Source: UBA822 sp965249775
GTDB taxonomy: Bacteria; Gemmatimonadota; Gemmatimonadetes; Longimicrobiales; Gaopeijiaceae
Direction of reading: 5' to 3'
NCBI GenBank assembly: GCA_965249775.1
Contig: OZ252253.1
Location: 4,464,001-4,528,000 of the forward strand
DNA length: 64,000 nt
Numbering within the stretch: position 1 is the stretch's first letter; each line of letters begins with the position of its first letter. The translations under genes and the position numbers were made by a program. The notes beneath the pieces are model-generated. The model did no database searches, was not told the DNA's origin, and saw only the letters and a list, made by a program, of their open reading frames with translations. Below are positions 44,039-52,539 of this stretch, one piece after another.

Positions 44039-45520
44039 ATGACACCACAGACGCGGACATCCCTCAAGGAACTCCAGCAGTTGGACCAGGACATCGCGGC
44101 CGTTCGGTCGGCGGGGGAAAGCATCGAGCCCCTCCTGGAGGAAGTCGATGCTCCGGTGCTCCGGCTGGAGCAGGAGGTACAGGCTCTCGAAAAGCGACTC
44201 ACGGAGATCAGGCTCGAGGAGAACAGAATCGAACTGACGATCGAAGAGAGGAGGGTGCGGGCGGCCAAATTGCAGGAACGCATGGAAGCAGTCCGGAACG
44301 TGCGGGAAGAGGCGGCCGTGCATGCTGAACTGGAGATGGTCCGGCGGGCCCTCGAGAGCGAAGAACAGGAGGCCCTGAGTCTCCTGGACCAGATCAAACG
44401 TTTGGAGGAGCGACTCGAGGAGCAGGAAGAGGCGTACCGCGAGGCTCTGGCCGAAGTGGAGCCCCGCCGGGAGGAGCTGGTGAAGGAACAAGAGTCCGCG
44501 GGGAGCAAGCTCGAGGAGCTTCAGGCCGACCGGGAAACATTCGCGGCCGGAATCGACCCCAACGAGCGGCGGATCTACGACAGCATCATGGCCGGAGCCA
44601 GAGATGTGGCTGTCGCGGAGCTCACTCAGGATGGTGCTTGCGGTAACTGCTACAACATGGTCCCGCTCCAGATTCAGAACCAGATACGTCATGACGACGG
44701 GATGATCCGGTGTGAGGGATGTGGCGTGATCCTGACGCCGGAATCGCCTGAGGGACTCGCTCGGGCGCAGGAAGAGGGAGAGAGGATCGAACGGGCCCTC
44801 AAGGAATCGACGGACCAGCGAGATGCGGAGCGGGTTGCCCTCAGCGAGAACCTGGAGCTTGAAGAGGCAGATGAGGCTGCCACCGCCGACGAATCGGCGG
44901 TCGAGGGTGACGCCTCAGGGGATGTGCCAGACGAGGAGTTGGCGGTCGTGGGTGATGCCTCGGAGGATCTCCCTCTCGAGCAGTTGGTGGCCGTGGGTGG
45001 CGCCTCGGAGGATGTCCCTGTCGCGGCGCGGTCCGCCCTCAGCGAGTCCCTCGGTCTTGGAGAGATAGATGAGGCTGCTCCCGAGGAGGTCGACACTGGC
45101 GATGTCCCCGCCGACGAGTTGGCCGTCGAGGATGATGCCTCGGAGGATGTCCCTGTCGAGGAGTCGGCGGTCGAGGGTGACACTCCCGAGGATGTCGCTG
45201 TCGCGGAATTGGCGGTCGAGGGTGACGCTCCCGAGGATGTCGCTATCGCGGAATTGGCGGTCGAGGGTGACGCTCCCGAGGATGTCGCTGTCGCGGAATT
45301 GGCGGTCGAGGGTGACGCTCCCGAGGATGTCGCTGTCGCGGAATTGGCGGTCGAGGGTGACCCCCCCGTGGATGTCCCTGTCGAGGAGTTGGCCATAGAG
45401 AGTGACGCCTCCGACGATGTCCCCGCGGAGGAATCGGTAGAGGAGGCCGATGCCGGGGAGGTTGCCGACACCGACGTCGAGGCCGACGGGGTGGAGCGGC
45501 AGGAACCGACCGCAAGCTGA
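44039..45520 (+). CDS. Coiled-coil C4 zinc-ribbon protein with acidic repeat tail
   Basis: Residues 1-180 form a long antiparallel-type coiled coil. Residues 195-235 hold a C4 zinc ribbon (Cys201-x2-Cys204, Cys225-x2-Cys228: GACGNCYNM; IRCEGCGVIL). This is the layout of the CT398/HP0958 family, which is reported to bind nucleic acid or sigma-54 and flagellar factors. Residues about 280-493 are an added acidic tail of 15-residue units (VAVAELAVEGDAPED), which is not a normal part of the family. The gene lies between dnaG and recJ. The start ATG at 44039 has a weak ribosome site. Confidence 0.85.
   Translation: MTPQTRTSLKELQQLDQDIAAVRSAGESIEPLLEEVDAPVLRLEQEVQALEKRLTEIRLEENRIELTIEERRVRAAKLQERMEAVRNVREEAAVHAELEMVRRALESEEQEALSLLDQIKRLEERLEEQEEAYREALAEVEPRREELVKEQESAGSKLEELQADRETFAAGIDPNERRIYDSIMAGARDVAVAELTQDGACGNCYNMVPLQIQNQIRHDDGMIRCEGCGVILTPESPEGLARAQEEGERIERALKESTDQRDAERVALSENLELEEADEAATADESAVEGDASGDVPDEELAVVGDASEDLPLEQLVAVGGASEDVPVAARSALSESLGLGEIDEAAPEEVDTGDVPADELAVEDDASEDVPVEESAVEGDTPEDVAVAELAVEGDAPEDVAIAELAVEGDAPEDVAVAELAVEGDAPEDVAVAELAVEGDPPVDVPVEELAIESDASDDVPAEESVEEADAGEVADTDVEADGVERQEPTAS
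45191..45370 (+). repeat. Four near-identical 45-bp in-frame tandem repeats
   Basis: Units at 45191, 45236, 45281 and 45326 read GATGTCGCTGTCGCGGAATT then GGCGGTCGAGGGTGACGCTC-type sequence with one or two changes. More degenerate copies flank them (about 44900-45430). Near identity implies recent slippage or unequal exchange. Confidence 0.95.
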
Positions 45521-45552
45521 GCCTTCCGGTGCCGCCTCGGTGAGCAGCTGAC

Positions 45553-47370
45553 ATGGAAGGAGGGGGTCTGACTGCCCCATCGGCTATTCCTACGGTCGAG
45601 CCTCGATGGGAGGAACCCGACGAAGCGCCTTCCGAGGTCGTGCGATCACTCCAGGAGGCGCTCGCCCTTCCCGAGGTACTCTGTGCGCTGTTGGTGAAGC
45701 GGGATCTGGCGGATCCGGGTCGCGCGAAGGCATTCCTGCGGCCCCTCCTTTCCGAGCTCGACGGGTCCGAATCGCTCGCCGGGCTTGCTCCTGCGACGGA
45801 ACGGGTCCTGGATGCGGTTCGACGGGGAGAAACGATTCTCGTTCACGGCGATTACGACGTGGACGGGATCGCGGGTGCCGCCCTCCTGACGAGGTGGATC
45901 CGGCGGATCGGCGGGAACGCGGTCCCCTTCGTGCCCCACCGTGTTAGGGACGGCTATGACTTCGGGGCTGCGGGGATCGACGCGGCGAAGGCGGCCGGGG
46001 CGGACTTGATCCTTACGGTGGACTCCGGGATACGGGCCCACGACGCTGTGGCAGACGCGAACGCCAACGGCCTAGACGTGATCGTCACGGATCACCACAC
46101 GCCGGCTGAGACGCTCCCTCCGGCACTTGCCGTCGTCAATCCGAATCGTGTCGACTGCCGATATCCGAACAAGGGCCTCTGTGGCACCGGCGTGGCGTAT
46201 CGGTTGTGCGAAGCTCTCGCAAAAGAAAACGGGATCGACTTGGAGGAATTGTATTCGTCCCTCGACCTCGTTGCGCTCGCCACGATTGCCGACGTGGTGC
46301 CTCTGAACCAAGAGAACCGCACGCTGGTGCGTTACGGCCTCAAAGCGTTGGCGCAAACCAAGCTGCCCGGTTTGAGGGCGCTCATGGCCAGAGCTGGACT
46401 TGGGGACGGACCCGTCGATGCGGGGAAAGTCGCGTTCCGCATCGCCCCGCGCATCAACGCCGCCGGGAGGATGGAGGAGGCGATGACTGCGCTCGAGCTG
46501 CTGATGTCGGACGATTCGGCCCACACCTCGGCTTTGGCCGACCGGCTCGAGGACGCGAACGACCTCAGGCGCGACGAGGAAGCGAGGACGTTGCAGGAGG
46601 CTCTCGACCAGTTGGAGGCCTCATACGACCCCTCCAAGGATTTCGGTGTTGTGCTCGAGGGCGAGGGGTGGCATCCGGGTGTGATCGGCATCGTCGCTTC
46701 GAGGATCGTCGAGAGGATCCATCGCCCGACCATTTTGGTCGCCGTTACCGATGGGCAGGGGCGCGGCAGCGCCCGGTCGATTCCCGGGTTCGATCTCTTC
46801 GCCGCGGTCGATGCTTGCCGCGAGCACCTGGGTCGCTTTGGGGGGCACCGCGCGGCGGCGGGCATGGATGTAGCCGCCGATCGCATCGCGGGCTTCCGGG
46901 ACGGGTTCAATGCCGAGGTCCGAAAGCGGCTTCGAGGGGAGGAGCCACGTCCTGTCCTCAGACCGCAGCTCGAGATCCCTCTTGCAGCCGTGACGAAGCG
47001 ACTCGCGCACATGCTCTCTTACTTCGGGCCGTTCGGCGTAGGCAATCCTGCGCCCGTGTTCTTGGCCCGCGGGGTCGATCTGGCGCGTCCGGCCCGGGAG
47101 GTGGGGAAGGGACATCTGAAGCTCCAGCTCACCCAGCTCGATCATACCCTCGACGCCATCGGCTTCGGGCTCGTCGACCGTGTGGCTCCCGAGAGCCTCG
47201 GAACCGGCCCGCTGGACCTCGTGTTCAAGGTGAAACTCGGCGTCTTCCGAGGACGGCAGCAGGTCGAAGCGCATCTCCTTGACGTGCGGCCGTCGGAGCA
47301 GGAGCGCTCCACCGAGGATCGTCCCCTTTCGACGGATGCGGCCCACCCCCCTTTCCGATCACCCTCCTAG
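45553..47370 (+). CDS. recJ: Single-stranded-DNA-specific exonuclease RecJ
   Basis: The 605-residue protein has the DHH phosphoesterase motifs of RecJ: HGDYDVDGIAGAALL (motif I), TVDSGIRAHDAV, VTDHHTPAETLPPA (the DHH) and NPNRVDC...LCGTGVAY. The DHHA1 region has GVIGIVASRI and GRFGGHRAAAGM, and an OB-fold tail follows. It degrades single-stranded DNA 5' to 3' in recombination and repair. The ATG at 45553 lies 32 bases after the zinc-ribbon gene. rsmD follows after one base. Confidence 0.95.
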   Translation: MEGGGLTAPSAIPTVEPRWEEPDEAPSEVVRSLQEALALPEVLCALLVKRDLADPGRAKAFLRPLLSELDGSESLAGLAPATERVLDAVRRGETILVHGDYDVDGIAGAALLTRWIRRIGGNAVPFVPHRVRDGYDFGAAGIDAAKAAGADLILTVDSGIRAHDAVADANANGLDVIVTDHHTPAETLPPALAVVNPNRVDCRYPNKGLCGTGVAYRLCEALAKENGIDLEELYSSLDLVALATIADVVPLNQENRTLVRYGLKALAQTKLPGLRALMARAGLGDGPVDAGKVAFRIAPRINAAGRMEEAMTALELLMSDDSAHTSALADRLEDANDLRRDEEARTLQEALDQLEASYDPSKDFGVVLEGEGWHPGVIGIVASRIVERIHRPTILVAVTDGQGRGSARSIPGFDLFAAVDACREHLGRFGGHRAAAGMDVAADRIAGFRDGFNAEVRKRLRGEEPRPVLRPQLEIPLAAVTKRLAHMLSYFGPFGVGNPAPVFLARGVDLARPAREVGKGHLKLQLTQLDHTLDAIGFGLVDRVAPESLGTGPLDLVFKVKLGVFRGRQQVEAHLLDVRPSEQERSTEDRPLSTDAAHPPFRSPS

Positions 47371-47371
47371 A

Positions 47372-47899
47372 ATGAGAATCATTGCCGGACGGTGGCGGGG
47401 ACGTCGTCTCAAGGCGCTCCGAGGTCGGGGCGTTCGGCCCACGACAGATCGTGTGAGAGAATCGTGGATGGCGGCGCTGGGTCCCGACCTGGAAGGGGCC
47501 ACGGTGTTGGACCTCTTTGCAGGCTCGGGAGCGCTGGGGTTCGAGGCGTTGAGTCGCGGAGCCGAGAGGGTCGTGTTCGTGGAACGAGCGCGGGAGGCCC
47601 TGAATGCGATACGAGCCAACGCGGACTTGCTCGATGCGGCGTCCGAAGTGGAGATCCGGAGTGGAGACGCCATGGAGTACGTGAGCCGCTTGAAGCGCGG
47701 ATCCTTCGACCTCGCTCTCGCCGATCCGCCGTACGGGAAGGGGTTCGCGGCCAGCTTGATCGAATGCTTCGACGCGACGGCGTTTGCGTCGCAGCTTTGG
47801 GTTGAGCATCGTACAAGCGACACGACTCCGGATCTTCCCGGGCTGCGTCAGCGGCGGTACGGCGACACGCTCATTTCCATCGTCGAGGCGAAATCATGA
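47372..47899 (+). CDS. rsmD: 16S rRNA (guanine-N2)-methyltransferase RsmD
   Basis: From ATG 47372 the product has 175 residues: MRIIAGRWRGRRLKALRGRG, RPTTDRVRESW, VLDLFAGSGALGFEALSRGA (SAM binding) and the catalytic DPPY (LADPPYGKGF). RsmD methylates G966 of 16S rRNA. The upstream frame from 47279 is a shadow inside recJ. The stop overlaps the coaD start by ATGA; the rsmD-coaD pair is a common bacterial arrangement. Confidence 0.95.
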   Translation: MRIIAGRWRGRRLKALRGRGVRPTTDRVRESWMAALGPDLEGATVLDLFAGSGALGFEALSRGAERVVFVERAREALNAIRANADLLDAASEVEIRSGDAMEYVSRLKRGSFDLALADPPYGKGFAASLIECFDATAFASQLWVEHRTSDTTPDLPGLRQRRYGDTLISIVEAKS

Positions 47900-48396
47900 C
47901 ACGGGTTCAGCCGGTGGTGGCCCTCTATCCGGGCTCTTTCGATCCGATCACTAAGGGGCACGAAGACGTGGCTCGCCGGTCGTTACGCATCGCGGACCGG
48001 GTGTTGGTCGCGGTCGCTCGCACGGCGTCTCAGGCGAAGGGCAATCTCTTCAGCGCCGACGAGCGGTTGGAAATGGTCCAGGACGTTTTTCGCGACGATG
48101 ACCGGATCGAGTGTCTCCAGTTCGATGGCCTCCTTGTCGATTTCGCCCGAGAGGTCGGAGCCCAGTTCGTGATACGGGGCCTACGGGCCGTCTCCGATTT
48201 CGAATACGAGTTTCAGATGGCCCAGATGAACCGAGAGCTGTGGAGCGAGGCCGAAACTGTATTTCTCACCCCAGATCAGAAGTATTCTTTTCTTTCCGCC
48301 TCCCTCGTCCGGGAAGTGTCCCGGCTTGGAGGCGACGTGTCCCGGTTCGTGTCCGAGCCCGTTCTGAGACGCTTACAGCAAGCTTCGGGGAAGTAG
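47896..48396 (+). CDS. coaD: Phosphopantetheine adenylyltransferase
   Basis: The 166-residue protein has ALYPGSFDPITKGHEDVARR with the GHxD-type nucleotidyltransferase motif, FDGLLVDFA, IRGLRAVSDFEYEFQMAQMN and YSFLSASLVREV. It makes dephospho-CoA in coenzyme A synthesis. Length is typical. A 175-base gap follows; apart from one weak promoter-like pair, I see nothing else in it. Confidence 0.97.
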   Translation: MTRVQPVVALYPGSFDPITKGHEDVARRSLRIADRVLVAVARTASQAKGNLFSADERLEMVQDVFRDDDRIECLQFDGLLVDFAREVGAQFVIRGLRAVSDFEYEFQMAQMNRELWSEAETVFLTPDQKYSFLSASLVREVSRLGGDVSRFVSEPVLRRLQQASGK

Positions 48397-48481
48397 TTGC
48401 GCGGGGCCCACGAGCCGTCGAATTTTGCCGCAAGAGTTCTGCATGGCGAAGGTGACGGTGCGAAGAAGCGAACCGAGAGTA

Positions 48482-48511
48482 TTGCCTCGGTGGGTCGTTC
48501 CCTCTTATCGT
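48482..48511 (+). promoter_or_regulatory. Weak promoter candidate before the partner-switching genes
   Basis: TTGCCT (48482-48487) and TATCGT (48506-48511) are 18 bases apart, each matching four of six consensus bases, 61 bases before the STAS gene. It is the best pair in the 175-base gap. Confidence 0.35.
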
Positions 48512-48571
48512 TTTTGTTCCGGTTCGGCGCGCACATAGCGTTGCCGGGCGCCCATCCCAAGCGGAGGCACC

Positions 48572-48904
48572 ATGGTATTTCAGGTGAGCAAGTCGGGCGA
48601 CGTGATGGTCATCGATGTTGAAGGGCAGCTCATCGTCGGAAATCGCCAGGAGTTGAAACAGAAGGTTCTCGATGAGCTCGAGAAGGGGGAGCGCAGGTTC
48701 GTCGTAAATTTTTCCGAGACAGGCTACATCGATTCTTCCGGTTTGGGTGTGCTCGTTTCCCTCTCCAAGAAGATTCGTGAGCAGGAGGGTGAGCTTCGAC
48801 TGGCCAGCCTCAACGAGGACCTCAGGACCCTGTTCGAGCTCACGAAGCTGGACACTCTCTTCACGATCGTCGACTCTCGGGAAGAGGCGCTAGAGGGGCT
48901 CTAA
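48572..48904 (+). CDS. STAS-domain anti-sigma-factor antagonist
   Basis: The 110-residue protein is a single STAS domain with the phosphorylation-site region YIDSSGLGVLVSL (Ser55/Ser56), as in SpoIIAA and RsbV. In partner switching the unphosphorylated form binds the kinase/anti-sigma protein and frees the sigma factor. GGAGG stands 6 bases before the ATG. The next two genes supply the matching kinase and phosphatase, so the three form a complete switch. Confidence 0.92.
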   Translation: MVFQVSKSGDVMVIDVEGQLIVGNRQELKQKVLDELEKGERRFVVNFSETGYIDSSGLGVLVSLSKKIREQEGELRLASLNEDLRTLFELTKLDTLFTIVDSREEALEGL

Positions 48905-48935
48905 GAGCCCTTCCGCATCCAGCGGAGGATAGTGG

Positions 48936-49358
48936 GTGGACCAGGAACTCATTCTCGAGTTACCGAACGACGTTCGTTCGATCGAACATGCGGTGGAGTA
49001 TGTCACGCAGCACTGCTCCGGCTGCAGTGACTACGCCCGCCGTTTGAATTTGAATTTCCGCGTCGGACTCACCGAGGCCCTTTCCAACGCGATGCTGTAC
49101 GGCAACTGCTGCGACCCCGAGAAGCGTGTTCGCGTCGAGGTCACCATAGGGGGCGAAGAGGTTGCGGTACGGGTCACGGACCAGGGTGTTGGCTTCGATC
49201 CGGCGACGGTGCCTGATCCAACCCTCCCTGACAACATCTCCAAGTCCGGGGGCCGTGGGATCTTCTTGATGAAGGCCCTGATGGATGAAGTGCAGTTCAA
49301 TGAGCGTGGAAACTCGGTGACCCTGGTCCTGCGCTTCGAGGGAGAGGCCCCGGCATGA
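48936..49358 (+). CDS. RsbW/SpoIIAB-like serine kinase (anti-sigma factor)
   Basis: The 140-residue protein is a GHKL ATPase domain: GLTEALSNAMLYGN (N box), VRVTDQGVGFDP (G1) and SGGRGIFLMKALMDEV (G2). Proteins of this size phosphorylate STAS antagonists and often bind a sigma factor. GTG start with GGAGG upstream. It overlaps the phosphatase gene by ATGA. The sigma factor it would control is not adjacent. Confidence 0.92.
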   Translation: MDQELILELPNDVRSIEHAVEYVTQHCSGCSDYARRLNLNFRVGLTEALSNAMLYGNCCDPEKRVRVEVTIGGEEVAVRVTDQGVGFDPATVPDPTLPDNISKSGGRGIFLMKALMDEVQFNERGNSVTLVLRFEGEAPA

Positions 49359-50935
49359 GCCCGGAAGGGGGGCAACCCTCTGTCCTTCCAGTTCCGGTTC
49401 GCGAGACTCTTGACGAGTTCTGCTCTCACCTCGATGTGGATCTCCACGTGTGGAGTCTTGCGGAGGATGGCAGCCGGACGGCTCAGCTCTATCCGGCGCA
49501 AGAGAACGGCGCCCCCAAGGGGATCCGAGAGCCCTTGCCTGACAGCGTACTCCGCCGCGTGTGCCCGAAAGAAGGTCCTGCCCTGCAGCTCGAGATTTCC
49601 TCCCCCGACGGATCGTCGGCGGAAGGCGTCGCCTCGCTGCTTCAGTCGGGGGTTGAGCGGGCGCTCGAATTCGCATGGGAGGTACGATTCTTCACCCACG
49701 AGCTTTATGAGCGGTGGGAGGAGATCAACCTACTGTATTCGATTAGCGAGACGCTCGGCTCAATCCTCATTCTCGAAGAAGCCACTGACGACATCCTGAA
49801 AGAGGTCTGTGACGTGCTCGGTGCCGAGAGGGGATCTCTTTGGGTCCATGACCGTGGCGGAGATCTGCTTCGTCTCACCGCGTCGGTGGGCCCCGGGTCC
49901 AACCATCCGCTCGATGCGCGTACGCCGGACGTGATCACGTCACGCGTCTTCGAAGAGGGTCGTTCCCTGATCGGTGGCCGGGGGGAGGATATGGGCGAGC
50001 GTGGCTCGGGGGGCGCCACCACAGACATATCGGTTCCCATCAGCTATAGCCGGCGTTCTGGGGAAACGAGGATCGTAGGCGTAATCGACCTCTTCAGGCG
50101 CTTGCGCGGCCAGCCTTTCACAACGAGCGACAAGAAGCTTCTCTCGGCGATCGCGAGTCAGGTGGGTGCGGCGCTCGAGAACAACCGGCTCATCCAGGAA
50201 AGCCTCGCACAGGAGAGGATGGGTCGCGAGATGGAGTTGGCGCACCATCTTCAGATGAAGCTTCTGACGTCACCGGAAGCGTTCGACCGGGCGGATGTCG
50301 CAGCCCGAGTGGTTTCCGCGGAGCAGGTCGGCGGGGACTTCTTCCATCTCTTCAACCTACCGGCGGGAAAGATCGGCGTGATGATCGGAGATGTCTCGTC
50401 TCATGGCTTTCCGGCTGCCCTGATCATGGCGCTGTGTTTGAGCGCCGCGAGCATATACGCCATGGAGTCGCCCGATCCTGCGGAGGTGCTGCGGAAGCTC
50501 GACGATGCGCTGAGCGGCGAGCTCGAGACCACCGAGATGTCCGTGAGCCTCTGTTATGTCGTGATCGATCCGGTGACCGGGCGGGTTCAGTACTCGAATG
50601 CCGGCCATCCACACGCATGGGTCTTCCGATCCAATGGCGATTCGGTGCGGCTCGGTGCGACCGACCCGCCGATGGGGTTTGCGGGCCCCGAGTCGTATTC
50701 CGAGGAAGGGTTGTCCTGGCAGAACGGAGACACCCTCGTCCTCTTCACCGATGGCCTGTCCGATACGCTCGCGACGCCCGAGCCGGGGAGCGGGGAGGCT
50801 GCGGTCCTCAATGCGATCACGAAAGAGCGAGAGGCGGATCCCACTCGCATAGTCGAAGTTCTGTTCGAAATGGCCGAGGCCGCCACCCCTTACAATCCGG
50901 CGGACGATCGAACCGCGTTGGTTCTCCGAACCTGA
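49355..50935 (+). CDS. GAF-domain PP2C serine phosphatase (RsbU/SpoIIE type)
   Basis: The 526-residue protein has an unassigned N-terminal region (1-120), a GAF-like sensor (about 130-285: LGSILILEEATDDILKEVC, SQVGAALENNRLIQESLAQE) and a PP2C/SpoIIE domain. The phosphatase domain has VVSAEQVGGDFFHLF, VMIGDVSSHGFPAALIMA, YSNAGHPHAWVFR and FTDGLSDT. It would dephosphorylate the STAS protein when the GAF domain senses its signal. It is the third gene of the module. Confidence 0.92.
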   Translation: MSPEGGQPSVLPVPVRETLDEFCSHLDVDLHVWSLAEDGSRTAQLYPAQENGAPKGIREPLPDSVLRRVCPKEGPALQLEISSPDGSSAEGVASLLQSGVERALEFAWEVRFFTHELYERWEEINLLYSISETLGSILILEEATDDILKEVCDVLGAERGSLWVHDRGGDLLRLTASVGPGSNHPLDARTPDVITSRVFEEGRSLIGGRGEDMGERGSGGATTDISVPISYSRRSGETRIVGVIDLFRRLRGQPFTTSDKKLLSAIASQVGAALENNRLIQESLAQERMGREMELAHHLQMKLLTSPEAFDRADVAARVVSAEQVGGDFFHLFNLPAGKIGVMIGDVSSHGFPAALIMALCLSAASIYAMESPDPAEVLRKLDDALSGELETTEMSVSLCYVVIDPVTGRVQYSNAGHPHAWVFRSNGDSVRLGATDPPMGFAGPESYSEEGLSWQNGDTLVLFTDGLSDTLATPEPGSGEAAVLNAITKEREADPTRIVEVLFEMAEAATPYNPADDRTALVLRT

Positions 50936-50952
50936 CAACCGCCTTCTCGCTG

Positions 50953-51753
50953 ATGCGGCCGAAGAAATCTCTCGGGCAGAACTTCCTCGTAGACGTTTCA
51001 CTTCAGAAGAAGATCGTCGAGGCGCTCGATTGCTCGAGATCGGACACGGTTTTGGAGATCGGCTCGGGCCGGGGCGCCCTCACACGGCATCTCGTAGGCC
51101 AGGCGGGACATCTGGTGCTCGTGGAGTTGGACGACGGGTTGGCAGAGGCGCTCCGCGAGGAGTGGGGTACGCGCTCCGACGTGGACGTCCTCCATCGGGA
51201 TTTTCTGGAGTTGGACTGGGCCGCAGTGGTTCCGGATCCGACGGAGCTACTGGTCGTGGGAAACATCCCCTACAACATCACAGCGCCGATCATCTTCAAG
51301 CTGCTTGAACGCCCTCGCCCCCGGGACATCATCCTGATGGTACAGCGAGAGGTGGCCGACCGGCTCACCGCTGAGCCCGGAACGGGCGAGTACGGGGCTC
51401 TGACCGTCGGTGTCCGCTGTGTCGCTGATGTCGAGAGGGTCCTTCGTGTGCCGCGAACTGCGTTCCGCCCTGTACCGGGGGTGGACTCAACCGTGGTGCG
51501 AATCACTCCGTTACAGCCTCCCCCGCTCTCCGCCGATGAGGAGCGTTCACTCAGAGTGCTCACTCGGGCTGCGTTCGCCTGGCGGCGAAAGCAGGTACAG
51601 AAGATTCTGCGCGACCACGAGGCGTTGGGACTCTCTCGTAATCGGTTGGACGAACTCGCCCGAGAAACGGGGTGGGACCTTACGCGCAGGCCCGAGACGC
51701 TGTCCCCGGACGACTTCGTTCGCCTGTCGGGCTTCATCGCCAGCACCGCGTAA
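50953..51753 (+). CDS. rsmA: 16S rRNA dimethyladenosine transferase RsmA (KsgA)
   Basis: From ATG 50953 the product has 266 residues: MRPKKSLGQNFLVDVSLQKK, VLEIGSGRGALTRHLV, the catalytic NIPYNITAPIIF, MVQREVADRLTA and FRPVPGVDSTVVRI. It dimethylates two adenines near the 3' end of 16S rRNA. A longer frame from 50434 is a shadow inside the phosphatase gene. It is followed by 135 bases with the rex promoter. Confidence 0.95.
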   Translation: MRPKKSLGQNFLVDVSLQKKIVEALDCSRSDTVLEIGSGRGALTRHLVGQAGHLVLVELDDGLAEALREEWGTRSDVDVLHRDFLELDWAAVVPDPTELLVVGNIPYNITAPIIFKLLERPRPRDIILMVQREVADRLTAEPGTGEYGALTVGVRCVADVERVLRVPRTAFRPVPGVDSTVVRITPLQPPPLSADEERSLRVLTRAAFAWRRKQVQKILRDHEALGLSRNRLDELARETGWDLTRRPETLSPDDFVRLSGFIASTA

Positions 51754-51820
51754 AGATGGTGGTCGCGGCGTTGCTGGTCACGGTGGAATGGTGAGGGGGA
51801 CCGCCTGCCGGTGCCCAGCG

Positions 51821-51850
51821 TTGGCGTGCAAGACTCGGGTCGATTAATAT
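51821..51850 (+). promoter_or_regulatory. Candidate rex promoter
   Basis: TTGGCG (51821-51826) and TAATAT (51845-51850) are 18 bases apart. The Rex operator begins at the last base of the -10 box, the right place to block RNA polymerase. Confidence 0.6.
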
Positions 51851-51867
51851 TGTGAAGATTTTCACAA
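51850..51867. promoter_or_regulatory. Perfect Rex operator
   Basis: TTGTGAAGATTTTCACAA is a perfect 7-bp inverted repeat around GATT and matches the known Rex consensus TTGTGAA-N4-TTCACAA at every position. It lies 22 bases before the rex start, implying autoregulation by the NADH/NAD ratio. Confidence 0.9.
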
Positions 51868-51888
51868 GGATAGTGTGGTTGGGAATAA

Positions 51889-52539
51889 ATGGGGTCACAG
51901 TCTATCTCGCGGAAAATTTCAGGATCGGCGGTCCACCGGCTGTCTCTCTACCTTCGGATTCTGGAGGATCTGGAGCGCGAGGGTCGAAATACGGTCTCCA
52001 GTGAAGAGATGTCGGGTCGGAGCGCGACGACGGCTGCCCAGGTCCGGAAGGATCTCTCGCTGTTTGGCTCGTTCGGAAAGCGCGGGCTCGGCTACGAGGT
52101 GGCTGAACTGGCCGTGCAGCTCAAGAAGATTCTGGGTCTCGACCGGCGGTGGCGCGTCGCCCTCGTGGGAGTGGGGCGCATTGGATCAGCCCTCGTGGAG
52201 TACGGTGGGTTCGGCGAGCGTGGCTATGATGTGGTGGCTATCTTCGACTCCGACGCGTCCAAGGTCGGCGGGCAATGGGGTGGGCTGCGCGTACGGGATA
52301 TCAGTGAGTTCGAGGCCGTCGCGAACGACGAGGGTGTCGAGATCGTGATTCTCGCGATTCCCGTGGAGGCCGTCCCCTCGGTCATAGAGCACGTCAAGAA
52401 AGCAGGCGTAAGGGGCATTCTCAACTTCGCACCGACCAAGCTGAAGGTCCCCGGTGGCGTTGCCGTGAAGGACGTGAACATGGTCATTGAGCTCGAGGCG
52501 CTGTCCTTTGCCTTGAGCCAAGAAGACGGGGAGGGATGA
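51889..52539 (+). CDS. rex: Redox-sensing transcriptional repressor Rex
   Basis: The 216-residue protein has an N-terminal winged helix (AVHRLSLYLRILEDL; ATTAAQVRKDLSLFGSFGKR) and an NADH-binding Rossmann domain (VALVGVGRIGSALVEYGGF, FDSD, VKDVNMVIELEAL). Rex leaves DNA when NADH rises. The ATG at 51889 follows the operator directly. It overlaps the exonuclease gene by ATGA, so that gene should share the redox control. Confidence 0.96.
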   Translation: MGSQSISRKISGSAVHRLSLYLRILEDLEREGRNTVSSEEMSGRSATTAAQVRKDLSLFGSFGKRGLGYEVAELAVQLKKILGLDRRWRVALVGVGRIGSALVEYGGFGERGYDVVAIFDSDASKVGGQWGGLRVRDISEFEAVANDEGVEIVILAIPVEAVPSVIEHVKKAGVRGILNFAPTKLKVPGGVAVKDVNMVIELEALSFALSQEDGEG

